DNA of 64,000 bases. Origin: Selaginella tamariscina. Taxonomy: Eukaryota; Streptophyta; Lycopodiopsida; Selaginellales; Selaginellaceae. A program made the position numbers and the translations under genes. The notes below the pieces were generated by a model. The model made no database searches and was not told the DNA's origin. It saw nothing but the letters and a program-made list of their open reading frames with translations. The stretch is taken from positions 291,679 to 355,678 of the forward strand of contig PUQB01000107.1 of the NCBI GenBank assembly GCA_003024785.1, in the 5' to 3' direction. Positions 10,835 to 22,455 of the stretch are shown here, in pieces (positions within the stretch are counted from its first letter, which is position 1; every line of letters begins with the position of its first letter).

Positions 10835-13800
10835 TTAATTAGTTTGAGACCTCGCCTCAAACTCATTCACCAACTCCATCGCGTTCTGCAGATTCTCCAA
10901 TGGTTCCCATGTCGACTCGCATGCCGGGTACCTTTCCACTTAACAAGATATTCACGTTTACGTTTTCGCCCCATGAATGTTTCGCCCCTTTAATATCGCC
11001 TCAACTTCAAATTCTTTCTCCTCACCAACTAACTCTGGAGGCGGACGTAAACTATGATATCTATGTGGATGTTTCTCATCCTTGTGGAATGGCTCAAGCA
11101 AGTGACATGAAACACATTGTGTATTGTTCCCAACTCTGGAGGAAGATCTAACCCATAAGCCACTTTCCCTACTCGCTTCACCACCTTGTATGGCCTATGT
11201 AGTGCGATAGAAACTTCTTCGAAAGAGTCGTTGGAACCTTCAGGTTTCTGGTACTCAACAATACCATATCCCCAACCTGATACTCTACATCCCGTCGATG
11301 TTTATCGTACTGCTGACGATACCTTTCCTGTGCTGCAGCCATCGCTTGACGAGCAGCTTCCCATGTTCGATACAATTGTCCAGTGAGGAACTCGATTACA
11401 TCGTCTTTCGGTAACACCATACTCTGAGGAATACCACCCTTATTCCCAGTTAACACTTCCATCGGGCTACATCCGATCAGTGTGTGTCGAGTTATTGTAA
11501 CATATCTCAGCCATATCCAAGTGTTCAGCCCAATCAAGTTGATCACCTTGAACATAGCATCTGAGATAGTCCTCGACTTGTCGGTTCACCCTCTCCGTTG
11601 ACCATCAGTTTGTGGATGGTAGGCTATACTGAACTTAGCATCGTACCAAACTGCTTAAACAACGTTCCCCAAAACTTGCCGTAAATCGAGGATCCCGATC
11701 TGAGATCATCGTTTCCGGTAGCCGCGCACTCTTATGACTTCGTGGAAGAACAACTTCCTGCTTGAATTGCATTCACTGTCTCTACAGTTGGAATGAAATG
11801 AGCAACCTTTGAAAACGATCGACTACCACCATGAGCGCGTTAAAACCACAAGATTTTGGCAATCCCATGATAAAGTCCAAAGTAACACTTTGAAATGGCC
11901 GCTCTGGAATCGGTATACACTGCAACTTCCCAGCTCGTTTTTGCGATCGGCTCTTTACTTGTTGACATGTGGGGCATGTCTTGACATACTTGGCAACATC
12001 ATCTATCATACCCGGCCAATAGAATCCCTGTTTCAACAAAGCCAACGTCTTATGCCTTCCACCATGTCCTGCCAAAGGAACGTCGTGATGCTCTCTTAAT
12101 AGCCTCTCCCTCCATGTCCCTTCTGGAACATAGAGTCTCTTTTCTTTATAATAAAGAACTCCATCTCGTACCGCAAAATGCCTGTTTGAGTGCATCCATT
12201 CGACTTTCTATTCCTGCTGGAATATTACCATCTCTTCGTAATTGATGAACTTGTTTCCTCTTTGCCACCAGGCTCAAAGCCTCCTTAGCAAACTTGTCCT
12301 GAGGATACGCCGTCACAAATTCATCCACCAAAGTTGACACGGGTGCTGACATAATACGAAGATGACCCTTTCTACTGAGTGCATCAGCTACCACATTGTC
12401 CTTTCCCGCTTTATGTCTGATTTCAGGCTGAAATCGTGCCAACTTCTGCTGCCATCTAGCATACTTTGGCGATAGCTTCGGCTGCGTTTCAAAATACAGA
12501 GTTACTATCTGTCCAAACCACAGTGCCATGACTTGGAAGATAATGACGCCAATACTCCAAGGAAGCAACAATAGCATACATCTCCTTTTCGTGAGTAGGC
12601 CATCGAGTTTGCGCGGCATCTAACTTCTTCGAGAAAAAGGACACTGGATGTCCTTTCTGTTGCAATACACCACCAATTGCAAAGTCGGAAGCGTCACATT
12701 CTACTTCAAAGGGATCTTCAAAGATGGGCAACTGCAAAACTGGCTCAGAAGAGATAGCCTCTTTGAGTTTGACGAACGCACGTTGGCACTCTGGAGTCCA
12801 ATGCCATGGAATGTTTTCGTAAGATCTGTCAATGGGGCCGCTATTTCCGAGTAACCCTTTATGAATCTTCGGTAATACCCTGTCAGACCAAGAAATGATC
12901 TAACTTCATGCACATCTTTTAAAGTCATCCACTCGTAATAGCTTGAATTTTCTTTGGGTCCATGGCAACCTCCCACCTGAGATCAAGTGTCCCAAGAAAT
13001 CTATCTTGGTTTGACCAAATGCACTTGCTTTCTTTAGCATACAACTGGTTCTCTCTCAACCTCTGAAACACTTTTTCTAAGTGTTCCACATGTTCCTCAA
13101 TTGTCGAACTGAAAACAGAATGTCATCAATATACACCACTACGAACTCGTCTAGATAGTCTCTAAACACATCATCCATCATTGTGCAAAAAGTTGCTGGA
13201 GCATTGCACAACCCGAATGGCAAGACTAGAAACTCAAATGATCCATAACGCGTTCGAAAAGCGGTCTTCTCAATGTCATTCTCTGCTACCCGAATCTGAT
13301 GGTACCCAAGTCTATTCTTGAAAAATACTTTGCTTTTGATAGCCTATCAAATAAGTCGTCCACTCGTGGAAGAGGATACTTATTTTTGATAGTTATCGCG
13401 TTCAGCTCGATAGTCCACACACATTCGCATCGTACCATCCTTTTTCATTACAAACAAGATAGGTGCACCATAGGTCGACTAGGTCGAATGTGTCCTCGAC
13501 CAATCAATTCTGTCAGCTGTCTCTTCAATTCTACTAACTCTTGAGGATTCAACCGATATGGGGCTCTTGCCGGTGGAGACGAACCTGGCAAAATCTCTAT
13601 CTGTGGTCCAGCTCGACGTGGAGGTAACTCAGGCGGCAAGTCTTCTGGTAACACATCCTTAAACATGTTCAAGACTTCCAAAATAGGTTCAGGAACAGAT
13701 TCTTGACCATCTCCTATTTTGACTTCACCAGTATCCAAAACCATTGCAAGAAACACACGTTCCCGATGTCTAACTGCCTTACGCAACTGAAGTTAAGGAA

Positions 13801-15363
13801 CATAGGATTCCAATCCTTATCAGTTAGCGTTTCCATTCTGAGCGTGTTTTTCTAATGTCTCTTTATCTGCTGCAAGCGTGATTCGATTATCTCCGAACCC
13901 CTCATTTCGATTACATGTTTATGGAACCATTCCATACCCAAACAAAGTCAAACCCCGTCATATTCAAGACAACTAAGTCTAGCTTAGCCTTCCAATCTTT
14001 GATTTGGACAGGAACTGCCCTTGCTATATTATTAGTATTTTGAGAACCTTTGCCAAAATTGATCTTTATTTCACACATCTTTATTACATCCAAATTCAAT
14101 CGACGAGCTAGACTAGTCGATATGAAGTTGTATGTTGCTCCAGTATCGATCATCATTCGGACTCGGTCCCCTCGTATCCTTCCTGTCAAATATAGCAAAG
14201 GGTCAGTTTTGTCTTGAATAGCGAATAAGGCAGGTTGTGTCTGGCACAACATTACCTCTTCTGACTCATCTTCCGGATCTTCAAGCGTTTCTGGTTCAGC
14301 AACTTCCTCTTCTACCATCGCCTTGAAATGTCCTGATTGTTGTGAGGGTGCCGACACTCTTTAGCAAAATGACCAGGCTTGTTACAATTATAACATTTCA
14401 CACCCCGCCTGCGGAACGCGGGGGAGCAGACTTTGGAGCCGATCCTTTGGCCTGCTGAGGAGGTGGTAACGCCAATGGTTTCCGAAATCCGGTGGGTCTT
14501 GATGTGTCCGAAAACTTGGAACTACCGACAAAGGGACTTGCACTTCGAATTGATGGCGATTGATCTGGTCGCCTATCAAACCTTCTGAACCCAGACTTTG
14601 GAGGAAACCTCCTTGATTTAGGTTTTGCTTCCTCCCCTTTGTACAAGTCTTCTAACGACATGCCATAAGCAACCTTTTGAGCTGCCTCTTGACATTCCCG
14701 ATAGCTTGTTGGCTTGTACCTTAAGATTTCCCTTCGTCTTCTCATTCAAGCTAGCCATGAAGCAACTTCGAGCTTCATCATCGCTCATATTTGGCACCAA
14801 TCGCGTACACTTTCGAATCGATAAACGTGGTCCATTGGACTTCCCCGAACTCCCTGTTGACAAAGTGCCAGGTCAGCACGCAATCGCAAACCGAGATCAT
14901 CCGGCATATACTGCTTTTTGATCTCCTTTTTCATGTGCTTCCAGCTGTTTCGGTATCCACGTTCACCTTCAACAATTCGCCACCAAGTCTTAGCTTCTTC
15001 TTTAAGAAACTGCTTGGCACATGCAACCTTTTCTGTCTTTCTCACGGAAGCAGCCTCGAAATAGCTTTCCATATCATACAACCAGTCATCCAAAACCTTG
15101 TAATCCTTTGAACCCATGAAATTCGAAGGCTTTACCGGTTTGAATTTACTGGGACCTCCACCACCTACTTCCGTCGAAGAATCTGATTCAGAGGAACCTG
15201 ACTCTGAGTCATGCTTCTTCTTCTTTTTCCGTGTGTCTGGTTGCGGAACATCTGGCACTGCAGTATTCGTTGGAATCCGAACGGCAACATTATCGATTCG
15301 GTCATTCAACCCCAAACATCCCCTCGAAGTTCGTTTAGGGCATCCATCATTATTTCTCGCCAA
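10835..15363 (-). pseudogene. gag-pol of nested chromovirus, frameshifted
   Basis: It starts at the Met codon at 15363 (gag, capsid-like part with KTWWRIVEGERGYRNSWKHM). A CCHC knuckle (CYNCNKPGHFAKEC, ~14350-14400) and a protease site (MIDTGATYNFIS, ~14140) follow. RT has [11 protein letters not shown] and YIDDIL (~13130-13200); RNase H has DASDFAIGGVLQQ (~12680). The integrase zinc part ends CPTCQQVKSRS and the first catalytic Asp is in VTLDFIMGLP (~11890). A chromodomain (STWEPLENLQNAMELVNEFE) ends at the stop 10835-10837. The chromodomain places it among chromoviruses. Frame changes occur in gag (~14790), RT (~13000-13450) and integrase (~11790). Confidence 0.88.
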
Positions 15364-15784
15364 CCAGGTCGTTGTCTAACCTAGGGGGTCGACCTGGATC
15401 AGCCTCATCCATCTCCTCATTTTGAGCCTCTGCGACAGCCCTCTCTAGGCTCTGGTTGCTTTCTTTTCTCATCGTATTGAACCCTAGTTTCAACACTCGG
15501 AGAATATGCTTGGAATATTCCCAATGTGAAGTTGGAAACACCCTGCACAGGTTGTACACCCACACACATCAGCTTAAACTAGCATAAGACTTTCGGACAT
15601 ACCTAGAATCTCACGCCGACTCACTGAGCAAGTGTTCTCCGAAGTTTGACAACTCACAGGATCAAACTCTCTGCGCAGAATACAGACATGTCAACCGAAA
15701 GCAATAGAGTATATCAAGAATTTAGAGTTATCTAAACATTGAAACACCCTAACTTAAGGCAGTCCTACTGACCGCAGAGAACTT

Positions 15785-15796
15785 GCTCCGATACCA
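15785..15796 (-). other. tRNA primer-binding site of nested chromovirus
   Basis: The minus strand reads TGGTATCGGAGC two bases inside the 5' LTR edge. It differs by one base from the usual initiator-Met tRNA site TGGTATCAGAGC. Confidence 0.8.
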
Positions 15797-15798
15797 AT

Positions 15799-16612
15799 TG
15801 TCAGAGTTTTTACCTGGTGCCACAAAGGCGGCTTGCCAGGTGCCAACCCTGGAATCCCCTCTCTGGAAACCCCACGGAATCTGGTAAAGTAACCCGTATT
15901 AGGAACCCAACCTTAGGAACTTAAGCCCTAGCTGACCAAGTCCACGAACGAGGCTCACCTTATGAATCAGGACACGCGACTAGCCGAGCTACGGGTATCG
16001 TTTCTAGCTTGGCGTGGTTGAGCGGCCGGAGCAAGGCCTCAACCACTAGTTTTGGGAACGTGAACTTGGGCAACGCCTTTGAGCTTGCGAGCAGGTTTTC
16101 GGCCAAGGAATTTGACTAACTCCTTGGAAGTGACGTACTCTCGTCACAAAGGCGCGATCCTGCCAACGATAAGGATAATCTAACCCAAAGGTGAGACGTA
16201 CCCCTATCATATGGTAGTTAGGGCGACACAACAGATAGGAGGTTAACGAGCTCTCTTTTGAACCCAGGAAGCCTCACTACATATACCTTACCTTATTTAT
16301 GTGACGGAACCCCTTCCCCCCCCCTTCCTAAGTGAGTAAGTGGGCTAGCACGAAAATGCCAACCCTTAGAGAAAATGGTTATCCTAACCTAACCCTAAAC
16401 CTAACCCGTAGGGGGCGTGGGGTTAGGGCAACCCTAACCCTTATTTTGACAAGCTATACTTTGCGATGAATCATAACCAAAACGGGGAGAGTTTTTAGAA
16501 GGTAAGTTCTAGCTTCGCCTAAAGTTTCTTACAAATACCTAATATCACACAATTGGTAAGTAACAACAGTCAAACCCCAAAGTAAAGGGTCGAGTCATAG
16601 TAAAAAATGACA
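15799..16612 (-). repeat. 5' LTR of nested chromovirus
   Basis: 814 bp, TGTCAGAG...AATGACA. It is shorter than its partner because of internal deletions around 16225 and 16410-16545. Confidence 0.9.
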
Positions 16613-16905
16613 TCTACCATCTTTTGAGGATTTAACTAATAAGGGCCTCTCACAAAAGGAGAAGAACCTAGTAGAATCTTTATTTTGTAATCCATACATC
16701 ACCATAAAGGTAACTCGAGTGGTAAGTCTTATGATAACATGTCCTTAAATATATTTAAAACTTTCAGAATGTATCTTAACTTCACTGATATTTAAAACTA
16801 TTATAAGAATATGTGTTCTAATTATGTCAAGGTAAGAAACATAGAATTATAATCCTTATTAGTTAACATCTTCATCTTAAGCATCATTTTCTTGCCACCC
16901 TTCTT
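16613..16905 (-). mobile_element. Decayed chromovirus internal region (right part)
   Basis: This continues the older element interrupted by the insertion. It aligns with about 13525-13870 of the younger copy, the protease-RT spacer, with many substitutions. Beyond about 16905 the similarity fades. Confidence 0.75.
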
Positions 16906-17332
16906 TGTTTTAAATATAATTTATTTTCTTTTATTGTAATTATCAATGTTTGATTAAACCTTATCACATTTTAATCAAAACCACATAAAAAAACGTGTAT
17001 TTAAGAAAATTTAAATGCGCCAAATCATGTTGCATTAACCCTGATAATATTTATTAATTTATATCAATATATATTAAAAAACACATTATTAATTTTAAAA
17101 TTAAAATATTATGTTTTACAATGGGATTTTATTTTCATATATAAAATTAATATTGTTAATATCTATAGAATATATAGATTTTTAAGAATATGTAAATTAT
17201 TCTTACTAAACGAACTCGCCGACACTTTATTCACTCGTCGATCTATTGTACTGACTTTGATTCTTTATTGTATGTCACACACATTGACGCATCATGCCAT
17301 GGACACTCGTGACTTGGGCAATGGTACGATGT
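16906..17332. other. AT-rich spacer with dispersed repeat
   Basis: No gene is seen. The part at about 17069-17205 (acacattattaattttaaa, then gggatttt...ttcat and ttaatatct) recurs at about 33987-34285, into which the small Ty3 element inserted, and more weakly near 28790. It looks like an old dispersed AT-rich repeat. Confidence 0.55.
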
Positions 17333-17830
17333 ACCCAATCAAAGGCACTTTCAAGTGGGTCACTAACGATCTTATGATGCTGTACTTTATACTCATAAAT
17401 GATATATACACAAATTAGCCAATGTATGGGTACTAACGTGATGTAAGTTTACAAATGAAATTTAGACTCTGAATGTAAAACACGTCAGACTGTGTGAATC
17501 TATCTTCTTCTAAACCACGTTCAGTCCCTTGTTATCGGGTCGCCTGAAAGGAGCCTAAATCCTAGACGCAACTTCGCTAGATCATATCCTATGGGGCCGT
17601 ACAACCTTGGAAGGAGGCCGTACTGGGGTGGAATCGGAACTGGAACAGACTGAATAGAAGAGGTATCCATTAACATCGAATCTTCCTTCTGAGGGCCGTC
17701 CAGTGCCATCGGAACAACAACTTCCGTCTGTTGTTCTTCAGGCGTTCCAGATCCTTGCCCCAAGTGTTAGAGGTCAGCGGGATGTGATTACTAAAGGATT
17801 CAAGCCCAACCTCCTATTTAGAAACAAATT
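17333..17830 (-). pseudogene. Truncated copy of MYB gene 3' part
   Basis: It duplicates about 40640-41288, covering the 3' flank, last exon and most of the third exon of the MYB gene at 40831-41822. Shared protein phrases are [28 protein letters not shown] and LAKLRLG. Relative to the parent it has internal deletions and lacks most of the third intron and all upstream DNA-binding exons. With no MYB or zinc-knuckle part, it cannot act as the parent does. Copying by partial DNA duplication is the simplest reading; loss of most of one intron leaves RNA-mediated copying possible but unproven. Confidence 0.82.
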
Positions 17831-17970
17831 TAGAAATCTAGTACTTATCACTGTCAAAGCAACATTGGATTAGCAAGCCCGACCATTGATTACTCAGCCC
17901 CAATTGACCTTCTTCCAAATAAAGACCGCTCTCCAAATTTTGCTGGCAGAAATTAGGGCCAGCGCAAGCA

Positions 17971-20063
17971 ATGGCGCAAGGCGATGCGCCACTGACGCAA
18001 GGAATGAAGCAGTTCCTGTTGGGGCTCGGCAATAGTGAAGATTTTACCGAGGAGGTAGCTGCCCTTTGCAATTTGGGGCCGCAGTGGCAAGCTGCATTCG
18101 CAAGATCAGACCGCTTCGAAGAGGCTAGCTTTGCAACGCAGGCACTACGTGCGCTCCGTCGAAGAATTTAGTCGGGCCTGAGGAGGAGCCCTCTAGAATT
18201 TCGGCAGCGGTCGATGCGGAAGCAGCAAGAAGGGCCTGGCGAATTCCATTCGTTTGGTCGGACCCGGTGGGCAGGTATTTCGTAGGAACACTCCAAGGTT
18301 ATGCCCAGGCTGATTAACGAGCTTTGGTCTCATGGTATCTTCGTGGTCTACATTTCGTGCATGGGATCGAAGCAATCTGGCCATCCTGCGCGAACGGAGT
18401 GGCTGGTGAGAGCGATTGGAGCAGAGAGTCCGATATTGTGGCTCTAGTGCTGGCCGCATTGTCTACTTTGAACAGCAGTGGGTACTGTCCCAAAGAATGG
18501 AGAGACTGGCAAGAATCTGGAGGCTTGTGTGGCGACATTTACAGAGAGTACTTGCGGCTGACGGACGAGGTTGCTGCAGGTGGCACCTGAGCCATGCGAT
18601 TTCAAGGTCACCGACGCAATCTTGACCAACTACTACGGCAAATGTGCAAGCTGGCATAAGGTGGAGCTTGACAAGGTTCCAGAAGGAAAGATGGTTCTCC
18701 TGTGCTTGGACGAGGCTGGGGAGCTCAAGATTCTCAAGATTTCGCAGGGCTCTCACGTACGTTCCTGCTACTGCCACGGGTGCTACTGCTACGGGCGAGT
18801 ATGGTGCTTGGGACGGACAGGAAGGTTGCCGATTTGACAAGCTCGTATGATGGAGACCCCAGTGCTCGAGTGCGGAACCTTAGCCAGATGAACAAGCTCT
18901 TCGACCCTATATGCCTCATTGGAGAAAGTGACATTCTGGTCAACAGGGGCAATGGTAGCAGCAGCAGTGGCGACAGGGCAGCGCGGGTTTTGCGATATGG
19001 CAGGCCGTTGTGGGCGGCATATTATGATTGTGTCGAATCTGCGGACAAGGTTACGGCCACTATCAACTTGGCCAGGAAGAAGCTGCTCGGTGGAGAAGTA
19101 AAGATGGTGTCCAGGAAGGAGCTGGTTGGTGGAGAAGTGGCAGTATGGGTGACAAGGGATGTTGCAGTGTCAGTTTTTGCGGCACTCATTGGTAATAGAC
19201 CTCATGTGTTGAGCTGCCAGCTCCTGCGGAAGTGTTCCCCAGGAGCTGGCAGCTCGACACATGAGGTCTATTATCAAGATTTCCCCGACAGGAAGCGGGT
19301 TTCACGGTGGCTGCAGCGGAACCGGCACTCGCTGCTGCTGCTGCACAGCTCCTCCACTGGGACAATGATGCTTACCTCAATGACTTCCTGCGCCTGGATG
19401 GGTTGGTGATGGAGGGCGTACAAGGAGAGATGTTGTACTCGTCTTGGCAATGCATCAGCCGACCAAGGACAAGAACTACATCAAGCCTGTCAGCATGAAG
19501 GACTTCTTGTCCGTATTGTTCAGAGATGAGATCGTGAGGGAGCTCGAGGACAACTGCTGCAGCCTGGACGTGGAGTTGTTCTTCAACTGCTTTCTGCCGA
19601 CCACGCTGCCACCCACATCCAAGAAGCTGGACGAGTATTTTGACAGGTGTGCTGCCATGGTGAACAGGAGAAATGAGACGGTGGTGGATTGTGCTTGCCC
19701 GGCAAGGCTTCTACGACGAGGATCAATCCCTCACGAGAGGCGAAGAAACGTAGGATTTATGACACGGAGTATACGAGCTTGCCGGGCCAAGTGAAGAACA
19801 GGAAAATGATGAATGTGTCACCAAAGCAGATGCTCGATGCAGATGACAGGTTTCACCAGGCGGCTAGTGTGCTGTTCCAGATTGGATCTCCCGAAAGCAT
19901 GGTGGAGGTAAGAGGCACAGTGGTGGTTGTGCATGGGCTGGACTTTGCTCTCCGCTTCCTCGGGGAGGAGGTGGTGGCTCGGTTGAAGCAGGTTGCCTCT
20001 ACTGTCTTGAAGGGTTCCTCTGAGCTGGAAAGAGCCGTTGTTGAACGACTTGCTTACGGATGA
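17971..20063 (+). pseudogene. Crinkler/RHS-like P-loop protein, broken frame
   Basis: Reading across frames gives a series of blocks that resemble, from memory of the family, the P-loop ATPase part of Crinkler/RHS-type proteins common in fungi and oomycetes. These are FVVYISCMGSKQSGHPARTE (~18337), the Walker-B-like VLLCLDEAGEL (~18690), DGDPSARV (~18850), LRYGRPLWAAYY (~18995), ELAARHMRSII (~19243) and EPALAAAAAQLL (~19320). The last part (~19450-20063) has KPVSMKDFLSVLFRDEIVREL and a basic region. I see no clear Walker A motif. At least six frame changes are needed, so it is a pseudogene or badly affected by indels. No intron is evident. Function in plants is unknown, and a lineage-specific protein of another family cannot be excluded. 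Confidence 0.5.
19193..19273. repeat. Hairpin with 34-bp arms in coding-like DNA
   Basis: The arms 19193-19226 and 19240-19273 are perfect complements except for one position (G:U in RNA), with a 13-base loop. The right arm also reads as a family-conserved phrase (ELAARHMRSII); the left arm is its inverted copy. Confidence 0.95.
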
Positions 20064-20131
20064 TGATGAGGAGGAAGCAGCTTAGAGTCGCTTCTCGAGT
20101 AAAGTGATTCGATCTTTTGTGCTTATGCATT

Positions 20132-22228
20132 ATGGCTCTGTTCAAGGGTAAACACGACGGAGTTCTGCCGGACGAACGCATCCGCTTCGTGGGCTCGAGT
20201 TCGATGAGCTTTGGAGGGTGCATATATCATCGCCTTAGATGCAGAATGGAAACGTACCGGAACGCGAGGTAGCTTACCGGTTCATGGATTCGGACGATCT
20301 CGTCTTCCTTGTGGACGTGCTGAACATCGCCTTCAGAATTGGTGCAGCCGCTCACACAGGCCTTCACTTCTCGCAGGCTGCTCAAACTGGGCTTCAAGCT
20401 AAGGCAAGATCTCATCAACCTCGCTTCTTCGCTCTCGCTAACGGACACTCTGTCCCACATTCCAACATCCTAGAATATATATATACGTATCTGTTTCTGC
20501 ACATATTCTACGTATCCATATTCTGGGAAACCAAATACATATACATATATCAATGCAAATGATTCATATCTTCTGCAGGTGGGGCCTTACATTGACATTG
20601 ATCAGGTTGTAAAGAGTCCAATATTCAGTAGCGGCATACGCTATCTGTTCCCTCAGTGGCCTGAGCTCCCAATCGCTACATTGCAATTCCTGGTTAACAG
20701 TTACACAAGGAAGCTGAGCTCCCAATCGCTACATTGCAATTCCTGGTTAACAGTTACACAAGGAAGCTGAGCTCCCAATCGCTACATTGCAATTCCTGGT
20801 TAACAGTTACACAAGGAAGCTGAAGAAACAAAAGAGTGATCATACCTCACATAGGGGCAGACCCAACACCTCCCTACATATGTTAGACAGGCTAACTGTT
20901 TGCCCTCAGTATCCGTTGTGGTGCACCCTCCGAACTTGGCGATGTCATCGAGATCCAAAGACTAAAAGCAGGTTCCATTTGATGGTTAGAATTATAATAA
21001 ATTTTATCCTCGTGCTAGTTTACATGTAGATATATGAACACATATACATATACATTTAGAGATCTCAAGCTAACCGATGGTTCTCTTATAGATGTCTCCG
21101 TGGGGATTGCACAGCTCCTATTTCCAGAGACGCAGTTCCGGTCGCTGCTAACCAGGTTCAAGAAGACATGGACAAGTAAGCTGCCTGGAGTGCATGTGTC
21201 CGAACTGCAGTCCGAGATGGTGTTGGCAATGCCTTTGGGTAGGCCTTCACTTTAGATCGATGGGTTATCTTGAAACGTTTCAAGAAGTGCTTACATTAGA
21301 AGCTGAAGTCACCAAAAGGAAACCCAGGAACAGGAAGGTGCATAAGCATGTTACAAGTACAAGCAGATTGGAGTGGACGGATGACTCACAGTGGTGTGGT
21401 CCTGCCCCGTGGGATCCTGCAGTCGGTGGTGATGGCTGTCCAAAGTTCCTTTGTGACATCATGGTAAGTCTCTATCGTGCACGCGCATGTGATGTTTACA
21501 CTGTTTACAGATTGAAGGTTTGGCTCGACAATTAAGATGCAGCTTGTCTTCATGGTTTAAAGGTTGGTATGTTCACACACGTAGTATTGAGAGAGACTGG
21601 TTCAGTGCTTAAAAAGAAAACCCAAGTAATATGTAATGTAAAATAATATTTTTTAAGTAAATACTTGAGTTTTATATAGGATATGGATTTGTGCAGGCAG
21701 TTAGTTGAGCAAGCTCAAAAGGAAGGCAGAGTGTTGCTAACACGGGATGCTAAACTGCTGAGACAACGGCTCATTCCATCAAACCAAGCATATCGTGTGA
21801 AACAACTCGCAAAGAAGGATCAACTTGCTGAGGTACTGAGTTTGATATCATCATTTTATGTACACAAAACAATACTTACAGTGTATAATGCTCATACTGC
21901 AGATAGATAGATCGGTATAACATCTCTCTCTCTACACACACATACGACACGTTTTGAGCTAAGTATCTCTGCTATCAAGATGTGCCAAATGCAGCCCATG
22001 ACGGCTGACGAAGCCAGACTCGCAGCTCCTAGCCTAGTGAAGTCAGCTTGCAGAAGGGACTTATTTTCTGGCAATGCTCCGAGTGCAGGCATCTCTACTG
22101 GCAGGTGCGTAATTGGGTTTGTATATTTGCATGTGTGCGCTCAAGTGTGTGTTTTAAATTGTGTATTGTACAGGGCTTACAGTTCCGGAGGGCAATGCAG
22201 CAGTTTGCAAATCATGTGCAACTAATGT
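20132..22228 (+). pseudogene. Mut7-C / 3'-5' exonuclease domain protein, damaged
   Basis: It resembles plant exonuclease mut-7 homologs. The N-terminal DEDD exonuclease part shows IALDAEWK (Exo I, ~20227), VFLVDVL and KLGFKLRQDLINLASSL (Exo II, ~20390), then GPYIDIDQVV after an intron ending at 20579. The C-terminal Mut7-C part has PWDPAVGGDGCPKFLCDIM, RVLLTRDAKLLRQRLIPSNQ (PIN-like) and a zinc ribbon with RCAKC and FWQCSECRHLYWQ, ending GLQFRRAMQQFANHVQLM. Introns at 21464-21510 (47 bp) and near 21565-21679, 21833-21973 and 22106-22170 have GT/AG ends. Frames break near 20226, 20270-20390 and 22010, and at the 53-bp triplication. Exo III is not found. Likely a pseudogene or assembly-damaged; the intact family degrades RNA. 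Confidence 0.78.
20663..20821. repeat. 53-bp tandem repeat, three copies
   Basis: Three identical 53-bp units (20663-20715, 20716-20768, 20769-20821), each beginning gagctcccaatcgctacatt, lie inside an exon of the Mut7-C gene. 53 is not a multiple of three, so the extra copies shift the frame. Confidence 0.97.
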
Positions 22229-22293
22229 ATGGGTGTTATTTTAAATGTAAGTCCATGTTATTTATAAGTTTTTACATATATATACAACTTGGT

Positions 22294-22403
22294 GTGTGTG
22301 TGTGGTGAGAGAGAGAGAGAGAGAGAGAGTGGGTGAGTGAGAGAGAGAGAGAGAGAGAGAAGGGAGAGGGAGAGAGGGAGAGCTCTCTCTCTCTCACACA
22401 CAC
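22294..22403. repeat. GT/GA-rich simple repeat
   Basis: GT run, long GA runs, then CT and CA runs, between the Mut7-C gene and the second PPR copy. The GA and CT runs can pair with one another. Confidence 0.9.
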
Positions 22404-22455
22404 ACTATCGGAGGAGAATGTCTTTCCAAGTTTCATTATACATTTTAGGATTTTC

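Larger units (their letters stand above)
9531..16612 (-). mobile_element. Ty3/Gypsy chromovirus, full-length, nested
   Basis: An LTR retrotransposon reading on the minus strand. The LTRs at 9531-10468 (3') and 15799-16612 (5') begin TGTCAGAG and end ATGACA. Flanking bases are tctat (9526-9530) and tctac (16613-16617), a near-perfect 5-bp target duplication. The flanks read into each other as one older related element: left TCTTCAATTCTAT, right CTTTTGAGGATTTAAC, matching pol at about 13517-13547. Internal order is gag, protease, RT, RNase H, integrase, chromodomain. Frames are broken in several places, so it is probably not autonomous as read. Confidence 0.92.

Noticed and set aside
19209-19230. 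Left hairpin arm contains GAGCTGCCAGC, recalling the start of miR167
   Set aside because: Only a ~9-base core is shared; the rest differs, and the arm is explained as an inverted copy of adjacent coding sequence.
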